Shown here in pieces: positions 16,443 through 24,305 of a stretch of DNA of 36,185 bases. The DNA lies in assembly GCA_913053875.1 (NCBI GenBank), contig CAJXGN010000023.1, forward strand, positions 1 through 36,185, read 5' to 3'. The translations under genes were made by a program, and so were the position numbers. Origin of the DNA: an uncultured Agromyces sp. Lineage in GTDB: Bacteria > Actinomycetota > Actinomycetes > Actinomycetales > Microbacteriaceae. The first letter of the stretch is position 1, and the number at the start of each line of letters is the position of its first letter. A model generated the notes under the pieces. The model was not told the DNA's origin. It did no database searches and was given only the letters and a program-made list of their open reading frames with translations.

Positions 16443-16841
16443 TCAGGCGAGCGGGAGGATGCGGGCGCGAACCCACGCCGCCACCACGTCGAGGTCGACC
16501 GTGCCCGCCGCGATCTCCCGAAGGAACCGGTCGGCCTCGGCCACGTCATCGACCACGAGATCGACGTCGTTGAGTACGAGGAACGCCACCGTCACGAACC
16601 ACGCCAGTCGCTTGTTCCCGTCGGCCAGCGGATGGTTGCGCATCACCGCGAGCAGGAGCGCCGCGGCCTTCTCCTCCAGCGTCGGATGCACCTCCTCGCC
16701 GAACACCGGCATCGGTGCGGCGAGCGCCGACAGCATCAGGTTCCGTCCGCGCGCACCGTCCTTGAAGTGGAACCCCTCCTCGTCGAGCAGCACCTCGACG
16801 TCTTCGGGGTCGAGGTACTCGACCTCCCGGCCCGACGTCAC
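16443..16841 (-). CDS. Doc-type (Fic/Doc) toxin of a toxin-antitoxin pair, 132 aa
   Basis: Fic-fold enzyme of the Doc branch. The active-site loop HPLADGNKRLAW (H70-R78) has the catalytic histidine, and lysine replaces the second glycine of true Fic AMP transferases, the hallmark of Doc proteins, which phosphorylate EF-Tu. The N-terminal region carries the usual LLDEEGFHFKDGARG and LLSA-type helices; length is right for Doc. GTG start overlaps the antitoxin stop (GTGA), so the pair is translationally coupled. The helix KAAALLLAVMRNHPLADGNKR is complete and nothing suggests inactivation. Confidence 0.92.
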   Translation of the reverse strand: MTSGREVEYLDPEDVEVLLDEEGFHFKDGARGRNLMLSALAAPMPVFGEEVHPTLEEKAAALLLAVMRNHPLADGNKRLAWFVTVAFLVLNDVDLVVDDVAEADRFLREIAAGTVDLDVVAAWVRARILPLA

Positions 16842-17041
16842 CGCGCGAGGCGGTCGAGCAGGTCGGCGTCGCGGGAACGGACACGATCGAATGCCGCGCG
16901 CGTGCGCGCGGACTTGTCGGCGCGGGCTGCGAAGTCCTCGAGCGCGATCTGCACGACCTCGGTCTTCGAGCGCCCGAACTTCGTCGCCAGTGCCTCGAGC
17001 AGCTCGTCGTGAGCCTCATCGAGTCGCAGGGTCATCGCCAC
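16838..17041 (-). CDS. Ribbon-helix-helix antitoxin for the Doc toxin, 67 aa
   Basis: Small DNA-binding antitoxin. The N-terminal strand MAMTLRLDEAHDELLEALA followed by KFGRSKTEVVQIALEDFAARA is a ribbon-helix-helix (about residues 1-45). The charged C-terminal tail (46-67) is the expected toxin-neutralising segment. The GTG at 17041 is preferred to the ATG two codons later because GGAAGGAG lies six bases before it. The perfect operator palindrome at 17077-17095 lies 36 bp upstream and should mediate autorepression together with Doc. Confidence 0.9.
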   Translation of the reverse strand: MAMTLRLDEAHDELLEALATKFGRSKTEVVQIALEDFAARADKSARTRAAFDRVRSRDADLLDRLAR

Positions 17042-17076
17042 GGCGCACTCCTTCCGTCGGGCACCATGCTACCGCG

Positions 17077-17095
17077 TGGTATCAGTTTGATACCA
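17077..17095 (-). promoter_or_regulatory. Operator of the Doc/antitoxin module
   Basis: Perfect inverted repeat TGGTATCA-GTT-TGATACCA, 36 bp upstream of the antitoxin start. An 8-bp arm with a 3-bp centre fits a ribbon-helix-helix dimer pair. It lies in the only AT-rich piece of this intergenic region, where the promoter is expected. Confidence 0.65.
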
Positions 17096-17163
17096 TGCCG
17101 ACCAAGAGAAGACCGGACCGCTCCTTCGACACCTCCGCGCCACTACGTTTTCGTAATGCGACG

Positions 17164-17189
17164 CGTTGATTACGACACCGTAGTCAACG
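17164..17189 (-). terminator. Hairpin after the nucleotidyltransferase gene
   Basis: Arms CGTTGATTAC (17164-17173) and GTAGTCAACG (17180-17189) pair with one mismatch around a 6-nt loop, 7 bp past the minus-strand stop at 17197. It separates the two toxin-antitoxin modules. No T-run is visible on the minus strand. Confidence 0.45.
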
Positions 17190-17196
17190 GTGTGAA

Positions 17197-17781
17197 CTAG
17201 CTATTCGGGTGCAAGTCCGGCGGCGGGGGCGCGTCAGGCACCCGGAGCGGGCCAGCCGCGAGGATCCGCTCGACCATGCCCCACGCGCGATTGCTGAGCG
17301 AGTCGCCGGGGAAGTACTCGCTGTAGAGCGCGTCGGCGACCTCAACGGATTCGATACCGCACACGGCGAGCAACTGGCGAATGTCGTCGGTGTCGCGGCC
17401 CGGCCTGCTGGCCTTGAGCTTCATGGCAAGCAATGCGTCGGCCGGCGCCACCTCGATGGCCACCGGGCCGTCGCGGTGGATCGGCTCCCAGCTGATCGAG
17501 CGCCCCCACCACGGCGCGAGCTGGGCAGCTTTGAAGTTCAGCCAGTCGGGCTGCCATCCGCGCCGCTCCGCAACTCGTTCGGCTGCCGCGACCACGGCCA
17601 CTTCATCGCCGGGGCTCACTTGCACGGCGTCGAGGTCGACCGTCGCACGACGGTCGAAGTGCCGCAGAACGAGCGCACCGCCCCCGACGATGCGCAGCCC
17701 GACGGGAGCACCGGCGGCATGCAACTCATCGACGAGCTCGCGGAGCCCGTCGATGAGGTCAGCTCGGTTGAGCAGAGTCAC
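17197..17781 (-). CDS. DUF6036/AbiEii-like nucleotidyltransferase, probable toxin, 194 aa
   Basis: Pol-beta-like nucleotidyltransferase fold. IVGGGALVLRH (31-41) supplies the GG motif and TVDLDAV (47-53) the metal-binding D49 and D51. A later LLAMKLKASRPGRDTDDIRQLL helix matches the conserved K-R-D-x-x-D pattern of AbiEii/MenT-type enzymes, some of which add nucleotides to tRNA acceptor stems. GTG start overlaps the upstream XRE gene by 4 bp (GTGA), the arrangement of a toxin-antitoxin or abortive-infection pair. The toxin role is inferred from family and context; a housekeeping nucleotidyltransferase is unlikely given the pairing. Confidence 0.85.
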   Translation of the reverse strand: MTLLNRADLIDGLRELVDELHAAGAPVGLRIVGGGALVLRHFDRRATVDLDAVQVSPGDEVAVVAAAERVAERRGWQPDWLNFKAAQLAPWWGRSISWEPIHRDGPVAIEVAPADALLAMKLKASRPGRDTDDIRQLLAVCGIESVEVADALYSEYFPGDSLSNRAWGMVERILAAGPLRVPDAPPPPDLHPNS

Positions 17782-18356
17782 ACGCTCTCCAGGGTGTCGC
17801 GCCAGATGAACACGCCGTGCTCGAGGAATTCGGTCGGCACGTCACCATGCGCCGGCACGGGGTCTGCCGGGTCGACGAGCAGCGGTCGCGCGCGCTCGAG
17901 ACGCCGAGTTGCAGAGCTCGTCCACGCGGGGGCGGGCACACCCTCTTGGTTGAGCCGGTACTCGACGAGTGCGGCAATGGCAGAGTCCCAGGTCTTCGAG
18001 CCGGTCAGCTCCGGCTCGGTGACGGCAAGAATGCCGCGCAGCAGGCCGCCCTCCCCCACGAGGTTGTCATTCATCTGGATGAAGTACCGGAATGCCAGCT
18101 GGAGATCGTCACGCGCAAGCGCCTGCCGGATCTCGGCGGTGATCGTCGCGACATCATCGCGAGTGGTCGCAGCCGCGTAGAGCCGATGCCCGGCCCCGGC
18201 GAGCAGGCGCTGTGCCGTGCCGTAGCGCGGATCCTCATGCGCGCTCTCCGCGATTGCGACACGGCTCTGCGAGAGCCCAGCGCGCCGTGCAAGCTCTCGC
18301 TGGGAGTAGCGGCGCGCACGACGCGCTGAGCGCACCAAGGTTGCGATCTCAGTCAT
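17778..18356 (-). CDS. XRE-family helix-turn-helix regulator, probable antitoxin, 192 aa
   Basis: The N-terminal Cro/C1 HTH covers about residues 6-60 (RRYSQRELARRAGLSQSRVAIAE). It is followed by an alpha-helical domain of about 120 residues I do not recognise, which probably contacts the nucleotidyltransferase. The ATG at 18356 is preceded by AGGTGG; an in-frame GTG two codons earlier is possible. The product should autoregulate through the inverted repeat at 18383-18405. Its coupling with the next gene mirrors AbiEi/AbiEii and MenA/MenT modules, though the HTH class differs from AbiEi. Confidence 0.85.
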   Translation of the reverse strand: MTEIATLVRSARRARRYSQRELARRAGLSQSRVAIAESAHEDPRYGTAQRLLAGAGHRLYAAATTRDDVATITAEIRQALARDDLQLAFRYFIQMNDNLVGEGGLLRGILAVTEPELTGSKTWDSAIAALVEYRLNQEGVPAPAWTSSATRRLERARPLLVDPADPVPAHGDVPTEFLEHGVFIWRDTLESV

Positions 18357-18382
18357 GGTCACCACCTGCTCGCTGGATGATT

Positions 18383-18405
18383 CGGTATACCTATTTATAG
18401 TACCG
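18383..18405. promoter_or_regulatory. Operator/promoter of the XRE-nucleotidyltransferase pair
   Basis: CGGTA (18383-18387) and TACCG (18401-18405) flank an AT-rich core; GGTATACC (18384-18391) is itself a perfect palindrome. On the minus strand the core reads TATAAATAGG, a likely -10. The UbiB-like gene diverges from here, so it may share this region. Confidence 0.5.
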
Positions 18406-18472
18406 CTAATTGCTACCGCCGTCGTCAGTTGCCAACAGAGCCGCCTCGACACATCGCCCCGCGACAGGCAGG

Positions 18473-20239
18473 ATGCCCCGTGTGACCAACACGCGCAGGC
18501 GGTACCGGAGAATCCTGCGGTTCGCCGCGCGCGTCATCGTGCAGACGTGGTGGTTCGAGCTCGTGTTGCCGCGATTCGGGCTCGCGAAGGCAGCGGCGAA
18601 CGGCCGGGCCGCCCGCCTGACCGGCGTCGCCCGGCGCTTCCACGCGCTCGCGGTCGACCTCGGCGGCCTCATGATCAAGGTCGGCCAGTACATGTCGTCG
18701 CGCCTCGACGTGCTGCCGCCCGAGATCACGAGCGAGCTCGCCGGCCTGCAAGACGAGGTGCCGCCCGTGCCGTTCGACGACCTGCGCGCACTCGCCGAAC
18801 ACGAGCTGCGGATGCCCCTCGAGCGCGCCTACACGTCATTCGACGCGGATCCGCTGGCAGCGGCATCCCTCGGCCAGGCCCACCGCGCGCGCCTCTCCCC
18901 CATCGACGCCGCCGACACCGGACTCGACGACGCCGTCGTCAAGGTGCAGCGCCCCGGCATCGAGACGATCGTCGACGTCGACCTCGCGGCGCTCCGCCGC
19001 ATCGCCGGCTGGCTCAGCCGCGTGCGATTCGTCGCGCGCCGCGTCAACGCGCCCGCGCTCGTCGAGGAGTTCGCCACCACCAGCCTCGAGGAGATCGACT
19101 ACCTGCACGAGGCGCAGAACGCCGTGCGCTTCGCCGAGGCCTTCGCCGACGATCCGCGCGTCGCCGCCCCCGAGGTCGTCTGGGAGCGCACCACGCGCCG
19201 CGTGCTCACCCTCGCCGACGTCACCGCCATCAAGATCAACGACCGCGACGCGCTCATCGCCGCCGGCATCGACCCCAAGTCCGTCGCCCACGAGTTCGCG
19301 AACGTCATGTTCGACCAGCTCTTCCGCGACGGGTTCTTCCACGCCGACCCGCACCCCGGCAACATCTTCGTCACCCCGGTCGAGGGGCGAGCGGATGCCT
19401 CTGAGCCCGCGCCCGTTGCCGGAGCAGGCGGCTCAGGGGCATCCGCTCAGTCGTCTCACGGACCTGCTACCGGGCCGGCCTGGCAGCTCACCTTCATCGA
19501 CTTCGGGATGATGGGCGAGGTGCCCGACGGGCTGCGGCGCGGGCTGCAGCAGCTCATGATCGCGATCGCGTCGCGCGACAGCAAGCGCATGGTGCAGAGC
19601 ATCCAGGACGTGGGCGTGCTGCTGCCGTCGGCCGAGACCGCCGAGCTCGAGCGGGCCATGACCGAGCTGTTCGCGCGCTTCGGCGGCATGGGCTTCGCCG
19701 AGCTCCAGAAGGTCGACGAGCGCGAGCTGCGCCGCTTCGCGATCGAGTTCGGCGAGGTCGTGCGCGGGCTGCCGTTCCAGCTGCCCGACAACTTCCTGCT
19801 GATCATCCGCGCGATGTCGCTGACGTCGGGCATGTGCAGCTCGCTCGACCCGGAGTTCAACATCTGGGATGCGGTGGAGCCGTACGCGGCTCGGCTGCTG
19901 GCGGATGAGCGCGGGAACCTCGTGCAGGCGTTCGGTAAGGAGGCGTGGTCGCAGGTGACGACCGCGGCGCGGCTGCCGGGGCGGTTGGATGCGCTCGTCA
20001 CGCGCGCCGAGGAGGGGCGGCTCGTCGCGAGCGCGCCGGCGCTCGAGCGCCGCGTCGATCGGCTCGAGCGGCTGGGGCGGCGGGTGGTCTCGGCCGTGCT
20101 GTTCGTCGGGCTGTTCGTGGGCGGTGTACTGCTGAGGGCGGATGCGCCGTTGTGGGGCGGCATCCTGATGGGCGTATCGGCGGTGCCGCTGCTGCACGCG
20201 GTGCTCGGCGGGGTGCTGGGGCGGCGCGGGCGGGACTGA
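18473..20239 (+). CDS. ABC1/AarF/UbiB-family atypical kinase, 588 aa
   Basis: Protein-kinase-like membrane-associated ATPase of the UbiB family, linked in other bacteria to quinone or lipid metabolism. KVGQ (69-72) and the Ala-rich loop AAASLGQ (129-135) are the family hallmarks; K157 (VVKVQRPGI), FHADPHPGN (289-297) and IDFGMMG (342-348) form the active site. Two hydrophobic helices lie near the C-terminus (about 540-580). Between HPGN and DFG, where relatives have a short turn, there is an extra Ala/Ser/Gly-rich stretch (about 304-335) encoded by a 60-bp near-palindrome. Start: ATG at 18473, or GTG at 18482 which has the better-placed AGGA. Confidence 0.92.
   Translation: MPRVTNTRRRYRRILRFAARVIVQTWWFELVLPRFGLAKAAANGRAARLTGVARRFHALAVDLGGLMIKVGQYMSSRLDVLPPEITSELAGLQDEVPPVPFDDLRALAEHELRMPLERAYTSFDADPLAAASLGQAHRARLSPIDAADTGLDDAVVKVQRPGIETIVDVDLAALRRIAGWLSRVRFVARRVNAPALVEEFATTSLEEIDYLHEAQNAVRFAEAFADDPRVAAPEVVWERTTRRVLTLADVTAIKINDRDALIAAGIDPKSVAHEFANVMFDQLFRDGFFHADPHPGNIFVTPVEGRADASEPAPVAGAGGSGASAQSSHGPATGPAWQLTFIDFGMMGEVPDGLRRGLQQLMIAIASRDSKRMVQSIQDVGVLLPSAETAELERAMTELFARFGGMGFAELQKVDERELRRFAIEFGEVVRGLPFQLPDNFLLIIRAMSLTSGMCSSLDPEFNIWDAVEPYAARLLADERGNLVQAFGKEAWSQVTTAARLPGRLDALVTRAEEGRLVASAPALERRVDRLERLGRRVVSAVLFVGLFVGGVLLRADAPLWGGILMGVSAVPLLHAVLGGVLGRRGRD
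19389..19448 (+). repeat. 60-bp imperfect palindrome inside the UbiB-like gene
   Basis: Arms 19389-19407 and 19430-19448 (19 bp each, starting GAGCGGATGCC) pair with one mismatch around a 22-nt loop. The length is exactly 20 codons and keeps the reading frame. It falls between the conserved HPGN and DFG motifs, so it looks like an inserted hairpin element. Confidence 0.7.
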
Positions 20240-20301
20240 CCTGACGCCTTGGCAGGTGCGATCCGACACCGCCGGTGTGATGATGGCAAAGGGGGCAGCA
20301 C

Positions 20302-20631
20302 ATGGCGCGAACGAGTGGGGACTCGGACCGGATGGGCGAGCAGCCCGCCGTGCGGGCGGGCGTGCGGCGCTGGTGGCTGATCGCCGGCGGCGTGCTCACC
20401 GCGATCGTGGTGGGGTTCTTCGTGGCAGCGCTGTCGCTGAACGCGGCGATCGCGACCACGGGGATCATCGTGTGCGGCGGCCTCTACCTCGCCCTGGTGC
20501 TCAGCGCCGTCGCCATCCGGTCTCCCCGCGCACGCGGCGTGGCGATGGCGGTCGCGATGATCCTGCTCGCCGTGAGCTCACTCGGGCTGCTGATCGTGCT
20601 CGCTGCCGCCGAGTCCGCGTCGGGGGCGTGA
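20302..20631 (+). CDS. Small membrane protein of unknown function, 109 aa
   Basis: Not recognised. After a polar N-terminus of about 22 residues there are three hydrophobic helices (about 25-47, 50-71 and 77-102), with positive RR and RSPRAR loops that set topology. The ATG lies 62 bp after the UbiB-like gene on the same strand and has only a weak GGGGGC purine run before it. It may be co-transcribed with the kinase, and a membrane location would fit, but no functional link can be drawn. It ends 40 bp before the convergent ThDP enzyme. Confidence 0.7.
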   Translation: MARTSGDSDRMGEQPAVRAGVRRWWLIAGGVLTAIVVGFFVAALSLNAAIATTGIIVCGGLYLALVLSAVAIRSPRARGVAMAVAMILLAVSSLGLLIVLAAAESASGA

Positions 20632-20671
20632 TCGCCGGCGCCGCCGGTTCCGGCACCGCCTGGCCGCATGC

Positions 20672-22501
20672 TCAGTCGTCGCCCCGGTCCCCGATGTTCA
20701 GCGCGCCCTTGACCCGCTCGACCCCACTGGTCGCCATCGCCACGACGGAGTCCTTCACGACGTCGACCCCGTGCGGGTCGCCCTTCAGCAGCGACACTGC
20801 GGTGTTCTTCGCGTACTCGGCGCTGATGTGTGCCGGCAGCGGCGGCACGTTGCGACTCACGACCGCATCGATGACCGTCACCCCGTCGTGCGCGAACGCC
20901 GCGTCGATCGCGGCGGCGACCTCGTCGTCGTCATCGACGCGCACCCCGCGGAACCCGAGCAGCTGCGCGTACCCGGCGTAGTCCATCGACTCGACGTCCT
21001 GCGCGGCACGCCACACCGGGTTCGCGTCCTCGGTGCGCATCTCCCACGACACCTGCGCGAGGTCGTCGTTGTGCATCACGAGCACCACCAGTTGCCGGTT
21101 CGGCCACAGGTGCTGGTACTTCTTCACCGTGATGAGCTCGTTCATCCCGAGCATCTGGAAGGCGCCGTCGCCGATGGTGCACACGACCGGGCGATCCGGG
21201 TAGGCGAACTTCGCCGCCACCGCATACGGCATGGCCGCCATCATCGTCGCGAGCCGACCGGACAGGTCGCCGCGCATGCCCCGGCGCAGGCGGATGTGGT
21301 GGCCGTACCAATCGACGGTGGTACCGGCATCCGCCGTGACGATCACATCGTCGGGCAACCGTGCGTTCAGCTCGTGGAAGAACCTGCGCGGGTTCGCGCC
21401 GTCGTCGTAGGTCGCCAGCGCCTGCGCCTCCATCTCACGCTCCCAGCCCGCCATCTCGTCGGCCACCTGCTCCTGCCACGACAGGTCGTCGGTCTGCTCG
21501 ACGAGCGGGTTCAGCGCCCGGAGCGTGGCGCCGGCGTCGCCCCACAGATTCGATTCCGTCGGATAGCGGGTGCCGAGCGCGTCGGGCTTGAGATCGATCT
21601 GAATCGCGCGCGCCGAGCCGCTCGCGGGCAGGTACTCGCCGTACGGATAGTTGGTCCCGAACATGACCAGGGTGTCGCACCGACGCATCTGATGGAGGCT
21701 GGGAAGCGACCCCAGCAACCCGAGGTGCTGCGTGTGGTGCGGCACGTCCGAGGGCACCACGTCCTTTCCGCGGAGCGCCGTCACGATGCCGGCACCCGAC
21801 CGTGCGGCCAGCTCCAGCACCTCGTCGGTCGCGCCGGTGGCCCCGGCCCCCACCAGCAGCGTGACCCGCTCGCCCGCGTTGATGATGGCGGCCGCGCGCC
21901 GCAGCTCCTCCTCGGGCGGGGTGACGGCGGCGGACGCCGGGATGGTGCTCGAACGGGAGACCCAGTGCTCCTCGGGCGGTTCGACGGCATCCATCGCCTG
22001 CACGTCGTGAGGCAGGACGACCACGGCGGGCTGCAGCCGCAGCCGGGCAGTGCGGAACGCGGTGTCGATGACGACGCCGGCCTGCTCGGGCGTCACGATG
22101 GTCTGCACGTAGCACGCGACATCCTGGAACACCCGCTCGAGGTGGTTCTCCTGCTGCACCGCGGTTCCCATGGCCGCGAGGCCCTGCTGGCCGACGATGG
22201 CGACGACGGGCTGGTTGTCCATGGCCGCGTCGTAGAGGCCGTTGAGCAGGTGGAAGGCGCCGGGCCCGGATGTCGCCACGCAGACGCCGACCTCGCCGGT
22301 GAACTTCGCGTGCGCGGTCGCCATGAGCGCGCAGATCTCCTCATGAGTGGGGCGGATGTAGCTGATGCCGTCGCCCGAGCGGTCGGCCTCCGCCAGCGCA
22401 CCGTCGAAGGCGCCGATGCCGTCGCCGGGGTAGCCGAAGACACGGGTGACCCCCCACGTTCCGAGCCGGTCGATGAGTGCGTCGCTGACGTTGGTGGCCA
22501 T
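20672..22501 (-). CDS. Thiamine-diphosphate enzyme, pyruvate oxidase/decarboxylase-like, 609 aa
   Basis: ThDP-dependent enzyme of the acetolactate synthase/pyruvate oxidase superfamily. N-terminal PYR domain with the cofactor-activating glutamate in RPTHEE (50-55). Middle domain, about 190-335, with LLVGAGATGATDEVL. C-terminal PP domain with ThDP/Mg motif GDGAFQM (444-450) to HND (477-479). Pyruvate oxidases (PoxB type) of actinobacteria have this length and the YPGDGIGAFDGAL opening; they oxidatively decarboxylate pyruvate to acetate, passing electrons to quinone. Acetolactate synthase is less likely because no small subunit or ilv genes are near. The ATG at 22501 begins the conserved domain; the reading frame runs further upstream but that part looks non-coding. 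No strong SD. Confidence 0.9.
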   Translation of the reverse strand: MATNVSDALIDRLGTWGVTRVFGYPGDGIGAFDGALAEADRSGDGISYIRPTHEEICALMATAHAKFTGEVGVCVATSGPGAFHLLNGLYDAAMDNQPVVAIVGQQGLAAMGTAVQQENHLERVFQDVACYVQTIVTPEQAGVVIDTAFRTARLRLQPAVVVLPHDVQAMDAVEPPEEHWVSRSSTIPASAAVTPPEEELRRAAAIINAGERVTLLVGAGATGATDEVLELAARSGAGIVTALRGKDVVPSDVPHHTQHLGLLGSLPSLHQMRRCDTLVMFGTNYPYGEYLPASGSARAIQIDLKPDALGTRYPTESNLWGDAGATLRALNPLVEQTDDLSWQEQVADEMAGWEREMEAQALATYDDGANPRRFFHELNARLPDDVIVTADAGTTVDWYGHHIRLRRGMRGDLSGRLATMMAAMPYAVAAKFAYPDRPVVCTIGDGAFQMLGMNELITVKKYQHLWPNRQLVVLVMHNDDLAQVSWEMRTEDANPVWRAAQDVESMDYAGYAQLLGFRGVRVDDDDEVAAAIDAAFAHDGVTVIDAVVSRNVPPLPAHISAEYAKNTAVSLLKGDPHGVDVVKDSVVAMATSGVERVKGALNIGDRGDD

Positions 22502-22652
22502 GTCCGGACCATTCGCCCCTTCGCGCCCGAACGGAACCCCCTGTCGGGTGCTGGGCCATCGACATACAATGCGAGTCCGAGGTCGGTTCCCCCGCCGGCA
22601 GCACCCGAACACAGGTGCAGCCTCGCGCCGCACCGATTCGACGGGACGGATC

Positions 22653-22847
22653 ATGACCGAACGGCCTTCAGACCCGCACAACATGCATGGCGACCCCGAC
22701 GGGGACGTCGAGGCGGACACCGCATCGGGCGGGCCCCCGGAGCCTGCCGAGCCCCCGCAGACCCGGCCGGAAGAGCCCGACGCGCCGCCGGAGCCGACGA
22801 GCGGCGACGGCGACGAGGACGCCGAAGGCGAGCCGCGCGACGGGTAG
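22653..22847 (+). CDS. Small acidic proline-rich protein, 64 aa (uncertain)
   Basis: Not recognised. The predicted product is almost entirely Pro, Glu, Asp, Gly and Ser (runs such as EPAEPPQTRPEEPDAPPEP) and should be disordered. An ATG at 22653 with a weak GGGACGGA purine run precedes it, and TACAAT near 22563 could be a -10 element. Such low-complexity frames can be chance in 70% GC DNA, so reality is uncertain. It sits divergent to the ThDP enzyme. Confidence 0.4.
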   Translation: MTERPSDPHNMHGDPDGDVEADTASGGPPEPAEPPQTRPEEPDAPPEPTSGDGDEDAEGEPRDG

Positions 22848-23002
22848 CTCTCGCCGCCCGTCGACTCCACGCCTGTTCGCGTTTGGAGTGGATCGGGCGG
22901 CGGCTGGCTGATCAGGGCTAGCGCGGTTGCCCGGGTTGCCGCGGTACGAGCAGAGTCGCAGCAGATCGCACGGCGGTTCGATCCCACGCACGGGGGTGCC
23001 AG

Positions 23003-23830
23003 ATGAAGGTCCAGCACGCACAGAAGCAATCACGGCGACGGGGGCCACTCTGGCTCGGCGCCGCAGCGGCACTGGTCTTCGTCGTCTCCACCAGCAGCGT
23101 CGGGCCCGGCGTCGCCGGGAGTTCGGCGATGAACATCCCGAAGACGCTGCCGAAGGCCGCACGCGCCGCCGTCGAGAGTGGTGTCGACACCGCATCCGTG
23201 CAATTCGGCGCATACGCCGACGACTGGTCGAGTGCTGTCCAGCGGCCCCGGTTCAGTCCGCCCAGCGCGCTGAAGGAAGCGCTGCGCGATGTCGACGACG
23301 CCGTCGAGGACGGCGTGACGCTCACCGAGGAGGAGCAGCGCCTCATCGACTCGGCGAAGAAGTGGGTCGACGCGTACCAGCTGATGGACCGGTCGTTGAA
23401 GCTCGCCGCGGGGTGGAACCTCTCGATTCGAGGCGACGCACTCGAACTTGCTGCGGCGAGCTTCATCCGCGAGCCGACGCCAGCGTTCCGGAAGCACATC
23501 GAGGAGAAGACCGAGGCGCTACTCAAGGGCATGATGTGCAAGGCCGCGCGAGATGCACTGGACGAGCTCGGGCAGGCGCAGGCAGAGGACGCCATCGAGA
23601 CCTACGAGTACATCGGCGAGTACCAGTCCGACGTGGAGGACTACATCGATCGTGCGATCGAGAACTGGCGTGGAGCTCAGGACGTCATCAACGTCGTCGG
23701 CCTGGCGAGTGCGTCGGTCCGCACGCACAACGCCCGCGTAGATGCAATCGTCGACGTGATCGAGTCACCGACCGACACGATCGCAGCCGCCAACGTGATC
23801 TACTTCCGCTCCTGCGTGCTGCGGAAGTAG
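23003..23830 (+). CDS. Secreted helical protein of unknown function, 275 aa
   Basis: Not recognised. A basic N-region (QSRRRG), a hydrophobic stretch (about 16-38) and an Ala/Ser segment look like a Sec signal peptide, so the product is probably exported. The mature part is mainly charged amphipathic helices (for example EDAIETYEYIGEYQSDVEDYIDRA would be one), with few cysteines: one near residue 180 and one three residues before the end in SCVLRK. No catalytic motif is visible. ATG at 23003 with GGGGG upstream. It is monocistronic; the ECF42 promoter of the next unit begins 25 bp after its stop. Composition is slightly less GC-rich than its neighbours. Confidence 0.75.
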   Translation: MKVQHAQKQSRRRGPLWLGAAAALVFVVSTSSVGPGVAGSSAMNIPKTLPKAARAAVESGVDTASVQFGAYADDWSSAVQRPRFSPPSALKEALRDVDDAVEDGVTLTEEEQRLIDSAKKWVDAYQLMDRSLKLAAGWNLSIRGDALELAAASFIREPTPAFRKHIEEKTEALLKGMMCKAARDALDELGQAQAEDAIETYEYIGEYQSDVEDYIDRAIENWRGAQDVINVVGLASASVRTHNARVDAIVDVIESPTDTIAAANVIYFRSCVLRK

Positions 23831-23854
23831 CCCCACCCCTCCGCGCCTGACCCG

Positions 23855-23881
23855 TGTCGATTCCGCGCCTCTTCGATCGTC
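23855..23881 (+). promoter_or_regulatory. ECF42-type promoter upstream of the YCII gene
   Basis: TGTCGA (23855-23860), a 17-bp spacer and CGTC (23878-23881) match what I recall of the published ECF42 consensus (TGTCGA at -35, CGA/TC at -10). It lies 41 bp before the YCII start, implying that the sigma factor transcribes its own operon. Confidence 0.65.
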
Positions 23882-23921
23882 ACCCCTGTGACAGTTCGAT
23901 ACGACGCGGAAGGATACGAAC

Positions 23922-24305
23922 ATGCGCTACTCATTCCTGCTCCACTACCCCGAGATGACCGCCGAGGAGCTCGGCCCCGAGGCGCTCGCCGAGGGCATGC
24001 GGGCGTTCGACGAGTACATCACGGCGCTCGACGCAGCCGGCGTGCTCGTCGGCGCCGAGGTGCTGCGACCCGTCTCGGCGACGACCACGATCAGCCTCGC
24101 GACCGGTGAGCTCGTCGTGCAGGACGGCCCGTTCGCCGACACGCACGAGAAGCTCGGCGGCGTCGTCGACATCGACGTGGACGACCTCGATGCCGCGATC
24201 GCCTGGGCGCAGCAGGCGCCGCCGGCCGCCTACGGGCACGTCGAGATCCGGCCCGTCGCGACCTGGGTCGAAGACGCCCGGTGGACGGCGTACGAGCACC
24301 ACTGA
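23922..24305 (+). CDS. YCII/DGPF-domain protein, 127 aa
   Basis: Small cytoplasmic protein of the YCII-related (DGPF) family, ferredoxin-like fold. The name-giving motif is present as VVQDGPFADTHEKLGGVVDIDVDDLDAA in the middle of the chain, and the opening MRYSFLLHY strand is typical. ATG with GGAAGGA upstream. Its stop overlaps the sigma factor start by one base (TGATG), so the two are coupled. DGPF proteins are the conserved partners of ECF42 sigma factors; their biochemical role is not established. Confidence 0.93.
   Translation: MRYSFLLHYPEMTAEELGPEALAEGMRAFDEYITALDAAGVLVGAEVLRPVSATTTISLATGELVVQDGPFADTHEKLGGVVDIDVDDLDAAIAWAQQAPPAAYGHVEIRPVATWVEDARWTAYEHH

Noticed and set aside
22502..22652. 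TACAAT near 22563 as a promoter -10
   Set aside because: No convincing -35 at the right spacing; mentioned only with the uncertain 64-aa gene.
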